A stretch of 51,489 nt of DNA from DATGLE01 sp035294325 (GCA_035294325.1 DATGLE010000250.1:1-51489), one strand, 5' to 3'. Shown: positions 25,171 to 33,688, numbered from the stretch's first letter. A program made the numbers and translations. The notes: generated from the letters alone by a model not told the origin.

Positions 25171-26004
25171 TTATCCATTCCTCTTCAGCTTGCCTGTACG
25201 CTTGGCATAGCGCTCGGCAAGGCCAAAAATCCAGAGACCCAGCGGAACGCTCAGCACACCGCTGATGAGCAGCGGCCAGGTGCTCGCCCAGATGGTGGGC
25301 GACCAGATGGCCGCATTATGCTGCAAAGCAGCGCGCAGGCCATCCAGCACGTAGGTAGCCGGTGAGATCCGTGCCGCCGGCTGCATCCAACCTGGCAATA
25401 CGCTGATTGGATAGTAGACGCCCGAAACCAGCAAGATTACCGCCTTCACGATATAGGACATCTGCGAGCCGCGCTCCGTGAAGAGCAGAGGCAGAACAGA
25501 GGCCCCGATCCCGAAACCGATAAACGAGACGCTGCCCAGCAGTAATATAAAGATCGCCGTCCCGTAATTGGCCTGGCTCAAGTCCAGGCGGAAGAATGCC
25601 GCGATAACGAGCAACTGGACAAAGGTGAAGAGCATACCGTGTACAATGGCGTACCAGCAGCTCCCGATCATATGCGTGAAGCGGGAAATAGGCGCCATAA
25701 ACGTGTGCTCTATCGTGCCTTCCCAGCGTTCGAAGTTGATTACATCGGTAATACCATCGAAGGTTACACTCAGGTATGACCAGACCGATGTGCCAATCAC
25801 CAGGTAGAGCGTGAGCGAGTTGACCTGGGCCTGGCTCACGTTCCCCAATAGCTGGGTATTTTTGCTTATCAGCGTGACACTCAGCGCGTTAATCACGTTG
25901 TAGACGAGCCAGACCAGCTCCCAGCCCCAGTAACGTTTGGCAAGATTCCAGTTGCGTTCAAAAAACGCGTAGCCCGCTCGCCCTTGATGCATCAATGTTG
26001 ACAT
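25171..26004 (-). CDS. ABC-2 type exporter permease
   Basis: A 277-residue membrane protein with about six helices and no other domain, of the ABC-2 (drug/polysaccharide/lipid exporter) family: an amphipathic N-terminus, the helix pair around VWSYLSVTFDG, and the late YPISVLPGWMQPAARISPATYVLDGLR segment (shown by its core ISVLPGWMQ and PATYVLDGLR), typical of the family. AGGGA lies 7 bases before ATG 26004. It begins 12 bases after the ATPase gene, so the two are one operon and form one transporter. The cargo cannot be read from sequence. Confidence 0.9.
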   Translation of the reverse strand: MSTLMHQGRAGYAFFERNWNLAKRYWGWELVWLVYNVINALSVTLISKNTQLLGNVSQAQVNSLTLYLVIGTSVWSYLSVTFDGITDVINFERWEGTIEHTFMAPISRFTHMIGSCWYAIVHGMLFTFVQLLVIAAFFRLDLSQANYGTAIFILLLGSVSFIGFGIGASVLPLLFTERGSQMSYIVKAVILLVSGVYYPISVLPGWMQPAARISPATYVLDGLRAALQHNAAIWSPTIWASTWPLLISGVLSVPLGLWIFGLAERYAKRTGKLKRNG

Positions 26005-26016
26005 CTATATATCCCT

Positions 26017-26973
26017 TTATTCCTCTTCCTCTTCTTCTCGCTGCGCCTCCAGTGCCTCGAAAGCCTTTTCCCAGCTTCCGTAGCGCTTCACGTCCTCTTC
26101 CGTGATCAGGCGCGAAGCCGTATAGTACATGAAGACTTCATTCATCGTCGCCGGCGACTGCTGCCCCATCAGTTCGCCTACCGAGCGTTGCAACTCCGCT
26201 GTTTCGCCCAGGGCCATGATGCGTCCCTGATCGATGATCGCCACGCGGTCACAGAGGATCTCGGCCTCATCCATGTCATGCGTAGTGATCAGGATAGTCG
26301 CGTCATGCTGCTCGCGTAGCTCTTTTACGAAGCTCTGCACATCGAGCTTGGAGCGGGGATCCAGTCCCGTCGTCGGCTCATCGAGCAGCAGCAGCACCGG
26401 AGCCGTCAGAAAGGCGCGGGCAATGGCGACCTTCTGCTGCATACCACGCGACATATTCTCCAGAGGTGCGTTGATGCGATCAGGCTTGATGCCCAGTCGC
26501 GCCAGAATGCTCTTGATCTTCGCGCGCGCCTCGTCGCCCGGCATGTTGTAGAGCCTGGCGGCATAGATCAGATTCTCCATCGGCGAGAGCTTCTTGAAGA
26601 AGGAGGCTTCTACGCTCACACGATTGATAAGCTGCTGTACCATCAATGCGTCCTTCTCAACATCGTAGCCGAAGACGCTGATATGGCCGGTATCGGGGAT
26701 GAGCAGCGTGGAGAGCATGCGAATGAGCGTCGATTTACCGGAGCCATTCGCGCCGAGGATGCCAACGATCTCGCGGCGCCGGACAGTGATACTGACGTTA
26801 TCGACAGCGCGCACCGCGCGCTCTTTATTCAGCTCTCCCCGCCTCCGTCCGGGCCAGGGCAGCCAGGGGCGTGATTTCTTGAAGACTTTAGAGACACCAT
26901 CGATCACCACTGCATCCTTTGTAGTGTCAACGGTCATAATGTTTTGAATAGCTATCAGATTATGAACGGCCAA
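26017..26973 (-). CDS. ABC exporter ATP-binding protein
   Basis: A 318-residue ATPase. Walker A is GANGSGKST (74-82), the signature is MSRGMQQKV, Walker B is LLLLDEPTTGLDP and the switch histidine lies in ITTHDMDEAE; the C-terminus is Glu-rich. It energises the permease encoded downstream. The start is TTG at 26973, supported by AAGGAG six bases before it; the frame is open upstream to 27066 but runs through a terminator, and the ATG at 26937 has no SD. An upstream small ORF and terminator may control this operon. Confidence 0.9.
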   Translation of the reverse strand: MAVHNLIAIQNIMTVDTTKDAVVIDGVSKVFKKSRPWLPWPGRRRGELNKERAVRAVDNVSITVRRREIVGILGANGSGKSTLIRMLSTLLIPDTGHISVFGYDVEKDALMVQQLINRVSVEASFFKKLSPMENLIYAARLYNMPGDEARAKIKSILARLGIKPDRINAPLENMSRGMQQKVAIARAFLTAPVLLLLDEPTTGLDPRSKLDVQSFVKELREQHDATILITTHDMDEAEILCDRVAIIDQGRIMALGETAELQRSVGELMGQQSPATMNEVFMYYTASRLITEEDVKRYGSWEKAFEALEAQREEEEEE

Positions 26974-27029
26974 TTTTTTCTCCTTCTTTAAGAAATGTCG
27001 CCAGAGCACGCCTGAAAATAACGACAAAA

Positions 27030-27070
27030 AACCGTGGGACAGATTTTCATTTTGACCTGTGCCCACGGTT
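27030..27070 (-). terminator. Intrinsic terminator between small ORF and ABC operon
   Basis: On the minus strand AACCGTGGG-C-ACAG pairs with CTGT-CCCACGGTT, with one bulged C and a 14-base A-rich loop, and runs directly into TTTTTTG. It is the best intrinsic terminator in the window. It lies 28 bases after the small ORF stop and about 57 bases before the ABC start, so it either ends the small-ORF unit or works as an attenuator. Confidence 0.85.
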
Positions 27071-27098
27071 GAAGGGGTTGCTTCTTAATACGCGCCTG

Positions 27099-27278
27099 TC
27101 AATCAGGCGGTCCTCCTCCAGACATGGACACACTACGCCCCTGGTTGCCACCAGTCAGAAACTCCTCGCACACCTCAATAAGCGCAGCGGTAAGGAAGAT
27201 GGGCATAGCATGGCCGTAAGCGACCAGCAGATCATGCGGGCGCCGCACATAGAAGAGCTTCTGTGCATTGCTATACAT
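27099..27278 (-). CDS. Small protein ahead of the ABC exporter
   Basis: A 59-residue product, MYSNAQKLFYVRRPHDLL.. with a short hydrophobic helix (HAMPIFLTAALIEV) and a Gly/Ser tail. AGGAG lies 9 bases before ATG 27278; a further ATG at 27287 would sit on top of the SD. A strong promoter (27378-27406) and a terminator (27030-27070) frame it, so it is very likely expressed. No family recognised. It may be a free small protein or part of a leader controlling the exporter. Confidence 0.6.
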   Translation of the reverse strand: MYSNAQKLFYVRRPHDLLVAYGHAMPIFLTAALIEVCEEFLTGGNQGRSVSMSGGGPPD

Positions 27279-27324
27279 GCTCGCCATCTCCTTTCGTGAG
27301 ATTTCTTTGATAGGGATAACTAAA

Positions 27325-27340
27325 GGCCCTGTTCAGGGCC
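27325..27340 (-). promoter_or_regulatory. Leader hairpin of small ORF
   Basis: GGCCCTG-TT-CAGGGCC, 7-bp stem, in the transcribed leader between the promoter and the 59-residue ORF. On the minus strand it is followed by TTTAG. Confidence 0.45.
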
Positions 27341-27377
27341 ATTGCGAATTTCTGCACGAGTAATCAACGTTACTTCA

Positions 27378-27406
27378 AGTATACGGACTGTTTGCTACTC
27401 TGTCAA
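27378..27406 (-). promoter_or_regulatory. Sigma70-type promoter
   Basis: On the minus strand TTGACA (27406-27401), a 17-base spacer, and TATACT (27383-27378): five of six -10 matches and a full consensus -35. It drives the 59-residue ORF and possibly the ABC exporter. Confidence 0.8.
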
Positions 27407-27424
27407 GAGGACAAACCGGGTATC

Positions 27425-27549
27425 CAGGGCTATGTAATGCTCCCCACCCCACGCCCGAAAGGAAGAGTCTGGGCGGGGACACCCCCGCGCCCCGCAAGGG
27501 GGCGGCCGCCCCCTTGACCCCCGCTTCGGGCGAGCATTACATAGCCCTG
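27425..27549. mobile_element. MITE-like element with 9-bp target duplication
   Basis: Perfect 18-bp terminal inverted repeats CAGGGCTATGTAATGCTC (27425-27442) and its complement (27532-27549) bound a 125-bp GC-rich core with no gene. The direct repeat CCGGGTATC flanks it exactly (27416-27424 and 27550-27558). Inside are GCCCGAA/TTCGGGC and a 22-bp palindrome around GGCGGCCGCC. Ends starting CAGGG and 8-10 bp duplications recall the ISAs1 group, so a transposase of that kind elsewhere may move it. Confidence 0.8.
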
Positions 27550-27570
27550 CCGGGTATCAGCGGTCTTTAA

Positions 27571-27660
27571 GAGGGTGCCTGCTGCCCGGCAGCCACACCC
27601 TCTAGCGGGCGTTTGCGCGGCTAGCCGCGCAATATATAAAGCGAGCGGCGCAGGCGCGCG
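27571..27660. repeat. GC-rich palindromes right of the MITE
   Basis: A hairpin GAGGGTG/CACCCTC with an inner GCTGCC-C-GGCAGC, then the perfect 20-bp palindrome TTGCGCGGCTAGCCGCGCAA and a box-like GAGCGGCGCAGGCGCGC. No gene. It lies just past the end of the minus-strand gene at 27704 and may end its transcript. Confidence 0.45.
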
Positions 27661-27703
27661 CAAGCGACGCTTCAAGGAAGCAGATACATTCTACGCAACC
27701 ATA

Positions 27704-28093
27704 TCAAGCAGCGTTTGACGAGCCTGGATGATCCCGCTGTGCGTGGATTACTTCATCGAGCCTGCCCTGCTGGATAGCCCGCACCAGCGCGATATGCTGC
27801 TCGATGGCTTGCTGCGGCGTCGCGCTGCTCACCTCATAGACGACCAGGCGCACCATGGTAAGATAGCCGTACTGCTGGGGATAGATGGCAGTCACATAAT
27901 CGCGGCCCAGGAGTCTATCATCAAAGGAGGCCACGACATAGCGCTTTCCATCCGGGGCAATAGCGACATGTCGCGCCAGGTCTAACGTTTGCAGGCGCAC
28001 AGGGAGAGCGCCGGGAATTTCGACCGCGCGGGGGGCGCTGGTCGAGGCCGGAAAAGGTGATTGCTCACCGTCCACCACTTCATTTTGAACCAT
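27704..28093 (-). CDS. Unknown small soluble protein
   Basis: A 129-residue protein beginning MVQNEVVDGEQSPF; residues 30-110 look like one alpha/beta domain (HVAIAPDGKRYVVASFDDRL, MVRLVVYEVSS, then a helix AIEQHIALVRAIQQG). I recognise no family. ATG 28093 has GAGGAG nine bases upstream; the open frame to 28177 crosses a strong hairpin and is not used. It follows the transglutaminase operon on the same strand but is separated from it by that hairpin. Confidence 0.7.
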   Translation of the reverse strand: MVQNEVVDGEQSPFPASTSAPRAVEIPGALPVRLQTLDLARHVAIAPDGKRYVVASFDDRLLGRDYVTAIYPQQYGYLTMVRLVVYEVSSATPQQAIEQHIALVRAIQQGRLDEVIHAQRDHPGSSNAA

Positions 28094-28120
28094 GAATGAG
28101 CACTCCTCGGATACAAGCAG

Positions 28121-28166
28121 AGAGTTTACAGCCTGCAACTTTGCGCAAACGCAGGCTGTAAACTCT
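28121..28166 (-). terminator. 16-bp hairpin after the transglutaminase operon
   Basis: AGAGTTTACAGCCTGC pairs perfectly with GCAGGCTGTAAACTCT over a 14-base loop that itself contains TTTGCGCAAA. It lies between the operon stop (28205) and the next start (28093). No T run, so it could be an operator for the downstream gene instead. Confidence 0.5.
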
Positions 28167-28204
28167 AGTGTACGCAAGTCTTAGCATTTGGTCAAGCCAG
28201 TTTG

Positions 28205-30691
28205 CTAAAACTCCCCATCTTCGACTTCATCCTCAATAGAGAGATGCTGCGCCCGCCGGCTCTGTAACCTGGAGCGCAGGAAACTCGCGGCGCGCTGCGG
28301 CAGCCAGCGCAGGAAGTAGGGATGCCGCAGGAGATAGAGGAAAAGGTGTGGCTGGAGACGCTTCCACAACATGGGCAGTTTGTTGATCTCCCCGCTGCGA
28401 CGCGGGTGATCTATACTCTCTGGATCGGCCCACTGGTCGCGCACATAGATATCCCCTAATTGCTCCAGCAGTTCGGCATCCCCCGGCGTGGAGCGAGCCA
28501 GTTCGCGCATATACTCATAGGGAGTCTGCGCGGGCCGCAGGTTGATGCCGGCCCAGCTTGCCAGCAGGCAAACGCGCCCATACAATTGCATTGACAGGCT
28601 GTAGCGCCGGAAGAGACGCATCCACCAGATACCGAAGACGACACAGGCGAAGAGGATCAGCAGGACGAGGCCGCCGAAAGCCATCCCGATATGCTGGCGC
28701 AGTTGCTGCGCTCCGTCGCTCTGCGTGCCCAGATTGCCAGCGCCGCTATCATTCAGTTCCGGGGAATGGCGGAACTTGCCGGCCTGCAATCCCAGGCCGG
28801 GAACGCCTGCGCTGCTGCCGCCACCCGTCGAACTTATAGGGAACTGATTCTTCTCAGGCCGGGCGAAGGGCTGGAAGCTCGGCGACGGCTCAAAATTGAT
28901 CCAGCCATAGCCGGCGAAGTAGATCTGCGTCCAGGCATGGGCGTCAGTCCCATAGACCAACCTTTGATGCGCGTGTTTCGAATCGGGCTGGCCGTTGGTA
29001 TAGCCCGCCACCACACGGGCCGGGATCCCCAGCGTGCGCGCCATAATCGCCATCGCCGAGGCAAAATAGTTACAATACGCTTTCTTGTCACTATGGAAAA
29101 GGAGCCATTCAACCCCTTCTTCATTAGAAGGGCGGTGGACATTCACGCTATACGTGAAATTGTCGCGCAGATAGCTTTCCAGCGCCACCGCCTTATCGTA
29201 CATGGTTGGAGCCTTGGCGGTGATCCTCGTCGCGAGCGCGCCGATGGCCGGGTCAAGGTCCTTCGGCAATTGCAGATAGGTATTGAGTATCGCCGGATTG
29301 TAATAATTGGGCGGCACCGGTTCGTCATTCGGCGGCAAAGTACGGGGGGCGTCTTTGGGCAGCGGCACCGTGCGCAGCGTACCCACATCGGCGGAAGAGA
29401 CGGCGGAAACGAGGTTGTAGCTTGTGCCGCCGTTCAGAGCGCCGTTGCGGCTCAACCATGCCATAGTGACGCCCGACGCCTGATTGATGAGCAGGCTGGC
29501 CGGCAGGTTCGCCGAGATGATATCGGTGGCGCCGAAAAGGAACGGGTACTGCTCGCCAGGCGGCTCCACAACCGTAATCTTCTGGTTAATGGTATGTGTC
29601 AACATCGCCGATGATGGAAACGGCTGATTCGTCTTGATGGGCAGCGAGCTTGCCGGCCCGACGATCCAACCGTGATCGGTATAGGTATCGTAGCTCAGGG
29701 AGGCCAGGTACTGGCTTGCATCATCGCTCTGCACTGTGAACACCAGGTCATGATTGAGGTTAGGATTGCCCCCCATGACCAGTGTTTCACGGAAGTTACC
29801 CCGGTTGGAGGGATTTATGCCGCCGCTTACCGAGATCACGCGATCCCACGTATTCTGAAGCTGCACCCACGGGTTAGCACTCACCGTCCAGAGCTGCGCG
29901 GCCTGCGCCTGCACATAGCCATACGGCAGGAGCCAGGAAAGGAGCAGGATACCAATGGAGATGAGCGCCCCCGCCTGCATCACATCCCAGCCCAGGTCGT
30001 CGGCATAGCGCAGTCCCTGCCGGCGCCAGCGCCGTACCGACTCGTACAGATTGAAGCGCAGCAGCAGCAGCAATGAAGCCATCAAGAAGACTATAAGAAA
30101 GATGACAAAGCCCGAGTCTACGTTGCTGAGGTTGATAAGCAGCACGACGGCGTTGGCGACGATCATCAGCCAGGGGCTGCGCGTATGATAGACGAGCCAC
30201 GCGCTGGTATAGGCCAGGATAAAGCTCAGCGCGACGATGAAGAAGAGAAAGATCGAATCGTCATCCCCGGTTCCCCCGTTCTGGACCGTCACGAACCAGT
30301 TGTGTATGCCATGCGCAAGCGCCGCCAGGTCTCCGCCATAGAAGGCGCCCGCCGTCTGCCAGAAGGCGAGCAGCAGCCCGAACCCGATAGCCACAACATG
30401 CACAGGGATGCGGGGAAAGAGCTGTTGTTTCGCGGCCAGCACGCCGCCGATCAGACCGAGCGCGGTGGTCAGCGTGAGGATATTGAGGTGATCCACCCAG
30501 CCGACGGCCTGTACGGACCAGATTGTACTATAGACGACGGTAGCGACAAGGAACAGCGAGAACCAGCCCTCGGCCAGCCCGATGTGGATTTCTAACGGCC
30601 TGTGTGACCGCAATCCCTTTCCGCCAGAGTCGTCGTTATCCGATCTATCGGAGATAAGCTTTGCCAGTCGCTCAACCGCTGCGTCGCGCAT
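28205..30691 (-). CDS. TgpA-type membrane transglutaminase
   Basis: An 828-residue membrane protein: several N-terminal helices (about 40-260, DUF3488 type), a large outside domain with a transglutaminase core, one more helix near 690, and a DUF4129-like tail. The core has Cys540 in AYCNYFASAM, His585 in DAHAWTQIY and, in the third catalytic place, Glu601 in NFEPSP where Asp is usual. ATG 30691 has GGAGGT seven bases before it. The start lies inside the end of the DUF58 gene. MoxR/DUF58/transglutaminase trios are common; they are thought to handle protein maturation or envelope stress. Confidence 0.9.
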   Translation of the reverse strand: MRDAAVERLAKLISDRSDNDDSGGKGLRSHRPLEIHIGLAEGWFSLFLVATVVYSTIWSVQAVGWVDHLNILTLTTALGLIGGVLAAKQQLFPRIPVHVVAIGFGLLLAFWQTAGAFYGGDLAALAHGIHNWFVTVQNGGTGDDDSIFLFFIVALSFILAYTSAWLVYHTRSPWLMIVANAVVLLINLSNVDSGFVIFLIVFLMASLLLLLRFNLYESVRRWRRQGLRYADDLGWDVMQAGALISIGILLLSWLLPYGYVQAQAAQLWTVSANPWVQLQNTWDRVISVSGGINPSNRGNFRETLVMGGNPNLNHDLVFTVQSDDASQYLASLSYDTYTDHGWIVGPASSLPIKTNQPFPSSAMLTHTINQKITVVEPPGEQYPFLFGATDIISANLPASLLINQASGVTMAWLSRNGALNGGTSYNLVSAVSSADVGTLRTVPLPKDAPRTLPPNDEPVPPNYYNPAILNTYLQLPKDLDPAIGALATRITAKAPTMYDKAVALESYLRDNFTYSVNVHRPSNEEGVEWLLFHSDKKAYCNYFASAMAIMARTLGIPARVVAGYTNGQPDSKHAHQRLVYGTDAHAWTQIYFAGYGWINFEPSPSFQPFARPEKNQFPISSTGGGSSAGVPGLGLQAGKFRHSPELNDSGAGNLGTQSDGAQQLRQHIGMAFGGLVLLILFACVVFGIWWMRLFRRYSLSMQLYGRVCLLASWAGINLRPAQTPYEYMRELARSTPGDAELLEQLGDIYVRDQWADPESIDHPRRSGEINKLPMLWKRLQPHLFLYLLRHPYFLRWLPQRAASFLRSRLQSRRAQHLSIEDEVEDGEF

Positions 30692-31910
30692 AGTTACTAC
30701 CTCCGTGTGCATAACGGGCATCGGGACTGCCACTCTCCAGGATTTGAGCGAGAGGATCCCCACATTTGATACGCATTACAGGGATACCAGCGCCTTCCAG
30801 CAGGGCCAGTGTATCTTCGTCGGGAGGTTTGTTCTCGAAAGAGGCTGCGTCGAGTCCGATGACGGCTACCTGCACGCCCCGGCGCTGGAGATGACGCACT
30901 CCCTCGTGCCAATCGCGTGAGCTTGAAGGAGTAATCACAATAGCGACGGTATTGCGCCCAAAATGGAATGCATCCAACGCCAGCGCCTCTTTCAGTTCCG
31001 GTCCTGGCCCTGCTCTCACCACAGCCAGCAATTCAAGGACGCGCTCTACCTGCCGATCACCGCGATCCAGCGAGAGGAATTCGCGCTGCTCGCCATTGAC
31101 GATCACTCCTACCGAGAGATCCTGGCGCAGCAGATAGATGGCGACGGACGCGGCGAGCGTCACCCCGTATTCCTCCGTCGAGTGTTCGCCTTCGCCCGCC
31201 TGCACCGTATCATGCAGGTCGAGCAGAATCCACGCGTCTACCGCCGGATCCAGGTCGAACTCTTTTACCATTAGTTTATTATAGTGCGCACTGGAACGCC
31301 AGTGAATGCGGCTGAGCGCGTCGCCCGTCATATACTCGCGAATAGTGGTAGCGTTGGTTGTGGTGTGCAAAGCGCGCTGCGAACTGCGCCCTCTGCCCGG
31401 CAGGCCACCGGTAAACAGGGCGAAATTGCTGATTGGTAGCACGCGCGGCAACACCAGCACCTCCTGCGAAGAGGAGAGGAAAATACGACGCCGAAAGAGG
31501 CCGAAGGGATCACCGCTGGCGGCCGTCACCGGGCCAAGCTGGAAGCGCCCGCGCTGCCGGCAGACGGTTCGCGCCCGCCACATCGCGCGCTTGCGTCCCC
31601 CCATGCTGGCGACGTAGCCCGCGCGATGGCCCGGCAGCGTTGAGCCGTCGGTGATCTGCACCCAGAGTTTGGGTATCACCCCCAGGTTGTCCAGCATCAA
31701 GCGCTCATCGAAGTTCTCGCCGACCTGCACGCGTCCGCTGGTCGCCGTGCGGCGGAAAACGAGCTTGCTCAGACTGTAGCGCGCCCACAACCAGGAGAGC
31801 ACAAACAGCGTGAGCAGCACGTAGGTCAGCAGATAGAGGTCCTTCCACCCGCTGCTGATCGAAAAGAAGGCCAGAATGGCGATGAGCAACAATGCCTGCC
31901 AGGGTCGCAT
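30672..31910 (-). CDS. DUF58 (VWA-like) protein
   Basis: A 412-residue protein with two N-terminal membrane helices (about 5-45) and a cytosolic DUF58 domain. The segment TIREYMTGDALSRIHWRSSA is the hallmark of this family, followed by DAWILLDLHDT in the VWA-like fold. ATG 31910 has GAAGGGG eight bases before; the first ten codons of the longer frame lack support. It overlaps the transglutaminase start by 20 bases and lies 2 bases after moxR. It is thought to be a substrate adaptor for the MoxR ATPase. Confidence 0.92.
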   Translation of the reverse strand: MRPWQALLLIAILAFFSISSGWKDLYLLTYVLLTLFVLSWLWARYSLSKLVFRRTATSGRVQVGENFDERLMLDNLGVIPKLWVQITDGSTLPGHRAGYVASMGGRKRAMWRARTVCRQRGRFQLGPVTAASGDPFGLFRRRIFLSSSQEVLVLPRVLPISNFALFTGGLPGRGRSSQRALHTTTNATTIREYMTGDALSRIHWRSSAHYNKLMVKEFDLDPAVDAWILLDLHDTVQAGEGEHSTEEYGVTLAASVAIYLLRQDLSVGVIVNGEQREFLSLDRGDRQVERVLELLAVVRAGPGPELKEALALDAFHFGRNTVAIVITPSSSRDWHEGVRHLQRRGVQVAVIGLDAASFENKPPDEDTLALLEGAGIPVMRIKCGDPLAQILESGSPDARYAHGGSNYARRSG

Positions 31911-31912
31911 AG

Positions 31913-32884
31913 CTAGCGCCCCTTCCCGCCACCAACCCATGCATTCGGCACCGGAACGGTTTGCAGAATCTCATCCAGGATCGCCGTAGGAGTTATCGCA
32001 CGAACACGCGCAGCCGGCGTGACAATGATGCGATGCGCAAGCGTTGGCTTCACTAGCAGTTTGACATCATCGGGTATAACGTAGCCGCGTCCCTGCATCG
32101 CTGCCAGCGCCTGAACCGCGCGGAACAGCGCCAGCGAGCCGCGCGGGCTGGCTCCCAGGTAGATATTCTGATGATTGCGCGTCGCGTTCGCAATCGCCAC
32201 AATATACTCGCGGATAGATGGGTCGACATGTATGGTGCGCACTCTTTGCTGAATCACCACCAGTTCTTCCGCGGTCATGATCTGCGCCAGGTCGTCCAGC
32301 GGATGATGGTGCTGGTGACTATCCAGGATATTCATTTCATCCTGTGCCCTGGGATAGCCCAGTTTAATATTCATCATGAAGCGGTCAAGCTGCGCTTCCG
32401 GCAGGGGGAATGTACCTTCGTACTCGATGGGGTTCTGGGTTGCCATGACCATGAACGGCTCCGGCAGGCGATAAGTCACGCCATCCACGGTAATCTGCGA
32501 CTCCTCCATCGCTTCCAGCAGCGCGGACTGCGTTTTGGGCGTCGCGCGGTTGACTTCATCGGCAAGCACGATCTGTGACATGATCGGGCCGGGGCGAAAT
32601 TCAAAGTTGGCCGTCTTCTGATTATAGACGGAAACGCCGGTCACATCGCTGGGCAGGAGATCGGGGGTAAACTGGATACGCTTGAAGGTACACCCGATAG
32701 AGCGAGCGATAGCTTTGGTAAGCACGGTCTTGCCCACGCCGGGCACGTCTTCGATCAGCACATGCCCACGACAAATTACAGCGATCAGGCTGAACGCCAC
32801 CGGCTCAGCCTTACCGACGATCACTCGCTCCACATTGGCAACAACGCGTTGCACTGCGCTCGCCAGATCCTGAACTGACTGCAT
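31913..32884 (-). CDS. MoxR-family AAA+ ATPase
   Basis: A 323-residue ATPase. Walker A is VPGVGKTVL (Lys52), Walker B LADEVNRATPKTQ, sensor 1 MATQNPIEYEG and the RAQLDRF-like arginine region PEAQLDRFMM. MoxR proteins act as chaperone-like ATPases with DUF58 partners. ATG 32884 has GGGGAG six bases before. It is the first gene of a three-gene operon with tight spacing. Confidence 0.95.
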   Translation of the reverse strand: MQSVQDLASAVQRVVANVERVIVGKAEPVAFSLIAVICRGHVLIEDVPGVGKTVLTKAIARSIGCTFKRIQFTPDLLPSDVTGVSVYNQKTANFEFRPGPIMSQIVLADEVNRATPKTQSALLEAMEESQITVDGVTYRLPEPFMVMATQNPIEYEGTFPLPEAQLDRFMMNIKLGYPRAQDEMNILDSHQHHHPLDDLAQIMTAEELVVIQQRVRTIHVDPSIREYIVAIANATRNHQNIYLGASPRGSLALFRAVQALAAMQGRGYVIPDDVKLLVKPTLAHRIIVTPAARVRAITPTAILDEILQTVPVPNAWVGGGKGR

Positions 32885-33097
32885 TTCTATCTCCCCAATG
32901 AGGTTTTGCTTGAGGCTGACATATCGATGGATACTTTTATGGTAGTTATGTGTATTACGCCAACGTACCTCATCTTATCACATAGACGCGCAGGCAGGAA
33001 CGCGTATGCTGAAAATACTCAGGCGCTTATATATTACTACATACGTATCTACGTTACCAGAGATATTCTCGTTGCGCGTTTTCATATCTCAGGGGAG
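32885..33097. other. Divergent intergenic region
   Basis: AT-rich stretch between moxR (leftward) and the acylphosphatase gene (rightward). Promoters for both should be here. On the minus strand TTGGCG-N17-ATAAAA is only a weak candidate for moxR. No gene seen. Confidence 0.35.
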
Positions 33098-33142
33098 ATG
33101 ACCACACTGAAGACCGAAGACGCCCGCAAGGGGCGTCTTTGA
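33098..33142 (+). promoter_or_regulatory. Leader of acylphosphatase gene with mini-ORF and hairpin
   Basis: ATGACCACAC starts a 14-codon frame that runs through a 9-bp stem AAGACGCCC/GGGCGTCTT (33117-33139), loop GCAAG, tail TTG. The same ten bases and a similar GGGGCGT..TTTG hairpin arm stand in front of mfd. Possible attenuator. Confidence 0.4.
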
Positions 33143-33186
33143 TGACCCTCTATGCCTGCAACGAAGTTTATGCTATTATTGGGGAC

Positions 33187-33483
33187 ATGAACCAGAGCGA
33201 TGAGCAGCAGAACGAGGAACTGTACGCAGTAGTGCGCGGGCGCGTCCAGGGAGTGGGGTTCCGCTATTTTGTGGTCGAGGAGGCTCAGGTTCTCCGCCTG
33301 CGTGGCTACGTGCGCAACGACGATAATGGCGACGTGGAGGTGCTCGCGCAGGGGCCGCGCCCGGCCCTCGAACGCCTTCTGATGCTGCTGCGCCGGGGAC
33401 CATCGGCGGCGCGCGTATATGAGGTGCGGACAGAGTGGCGCAAGCCAACGCTGCATATCAGCGGCTTCCATATCCGCTATTAG
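33187..33483 (+). CDS. acyP: Acylphosphatase
   Basis: A 98-residue enzyme that hydrolyses acyl phosphates. The phosphate loop is GRVQGVGFRYF with Arg26, and the second catalytic residue is Asn44 in YVRNDDNG; the 18-residue gap between them is the canonical one. The upstream ATG at 33139 gives 16 more residues, which lie in the leader hairpin, so ATG 33187 is preferred on family length. The only SD-like bases are GGGG directly in front. Single gene, followed by a composite palindrome. Confidence 0.92.
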   Translation: MNQSDEQQNEELYAVVRGRVQGVGFRYFVVEEAQVLRLRGYVRNDDNGDVEVLAQGPRPALERLLMLLRRGPSAARVYEVRTEWRKPTLHISGFHIRY

Positions 33484-33517
33484 CATATGTCTGATTTCCG
33501 AACACCAGATCCGGCTC

Positions 33518-33618
33518 GCGCCTGCGGCGCTTTCATGAGATAGTGTGTTGTGTGGCAAAATGCTCCTGGCGCATTTTGCCACACAACACACTATCGCCCA
33601 GGCGCGGCGGAGCCGCGC
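33518..33618. repeat. Composite palindrome element 3
   Basis: Left box GCGCC-TGC-GGCGC (33518-33530), central perfect 24-bp inverted repeat ATAGTGTGTTGTGTGGC.. with a 7-base loop (33540-33594), right box GCGCGGC-GGA-GCCGCGC (33602-33618). It starts 34 bases after the acylphosphatase stop. Confidence 0.8.
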
Positions 33619-33688
33619 GAAGGGCGGGCGCGACGAGGAAATACAACAACTGTTATCACACAGCTACGAATAGAAGAGGTCATATATC

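Noticed and set aside
26974..27066. 31-residue N-terminal extension of the ABC ATPase
   Set aside because: It starts inside the terminator hairpin and lacks an SD, while TTG 26973 has AAGGAG at the right distance.
28691..29614. Plus-strand open frame of 307 codons opposite the transglutaminase gene
   Set aside because: Shadow of the catalytic domain, no SD and no recognisable product.
33086..33591. Minus-strand frame across the acylphosphatase gene
   Set aside because: Overlaps the full length of a gene with intact catalytic residues; no SD.
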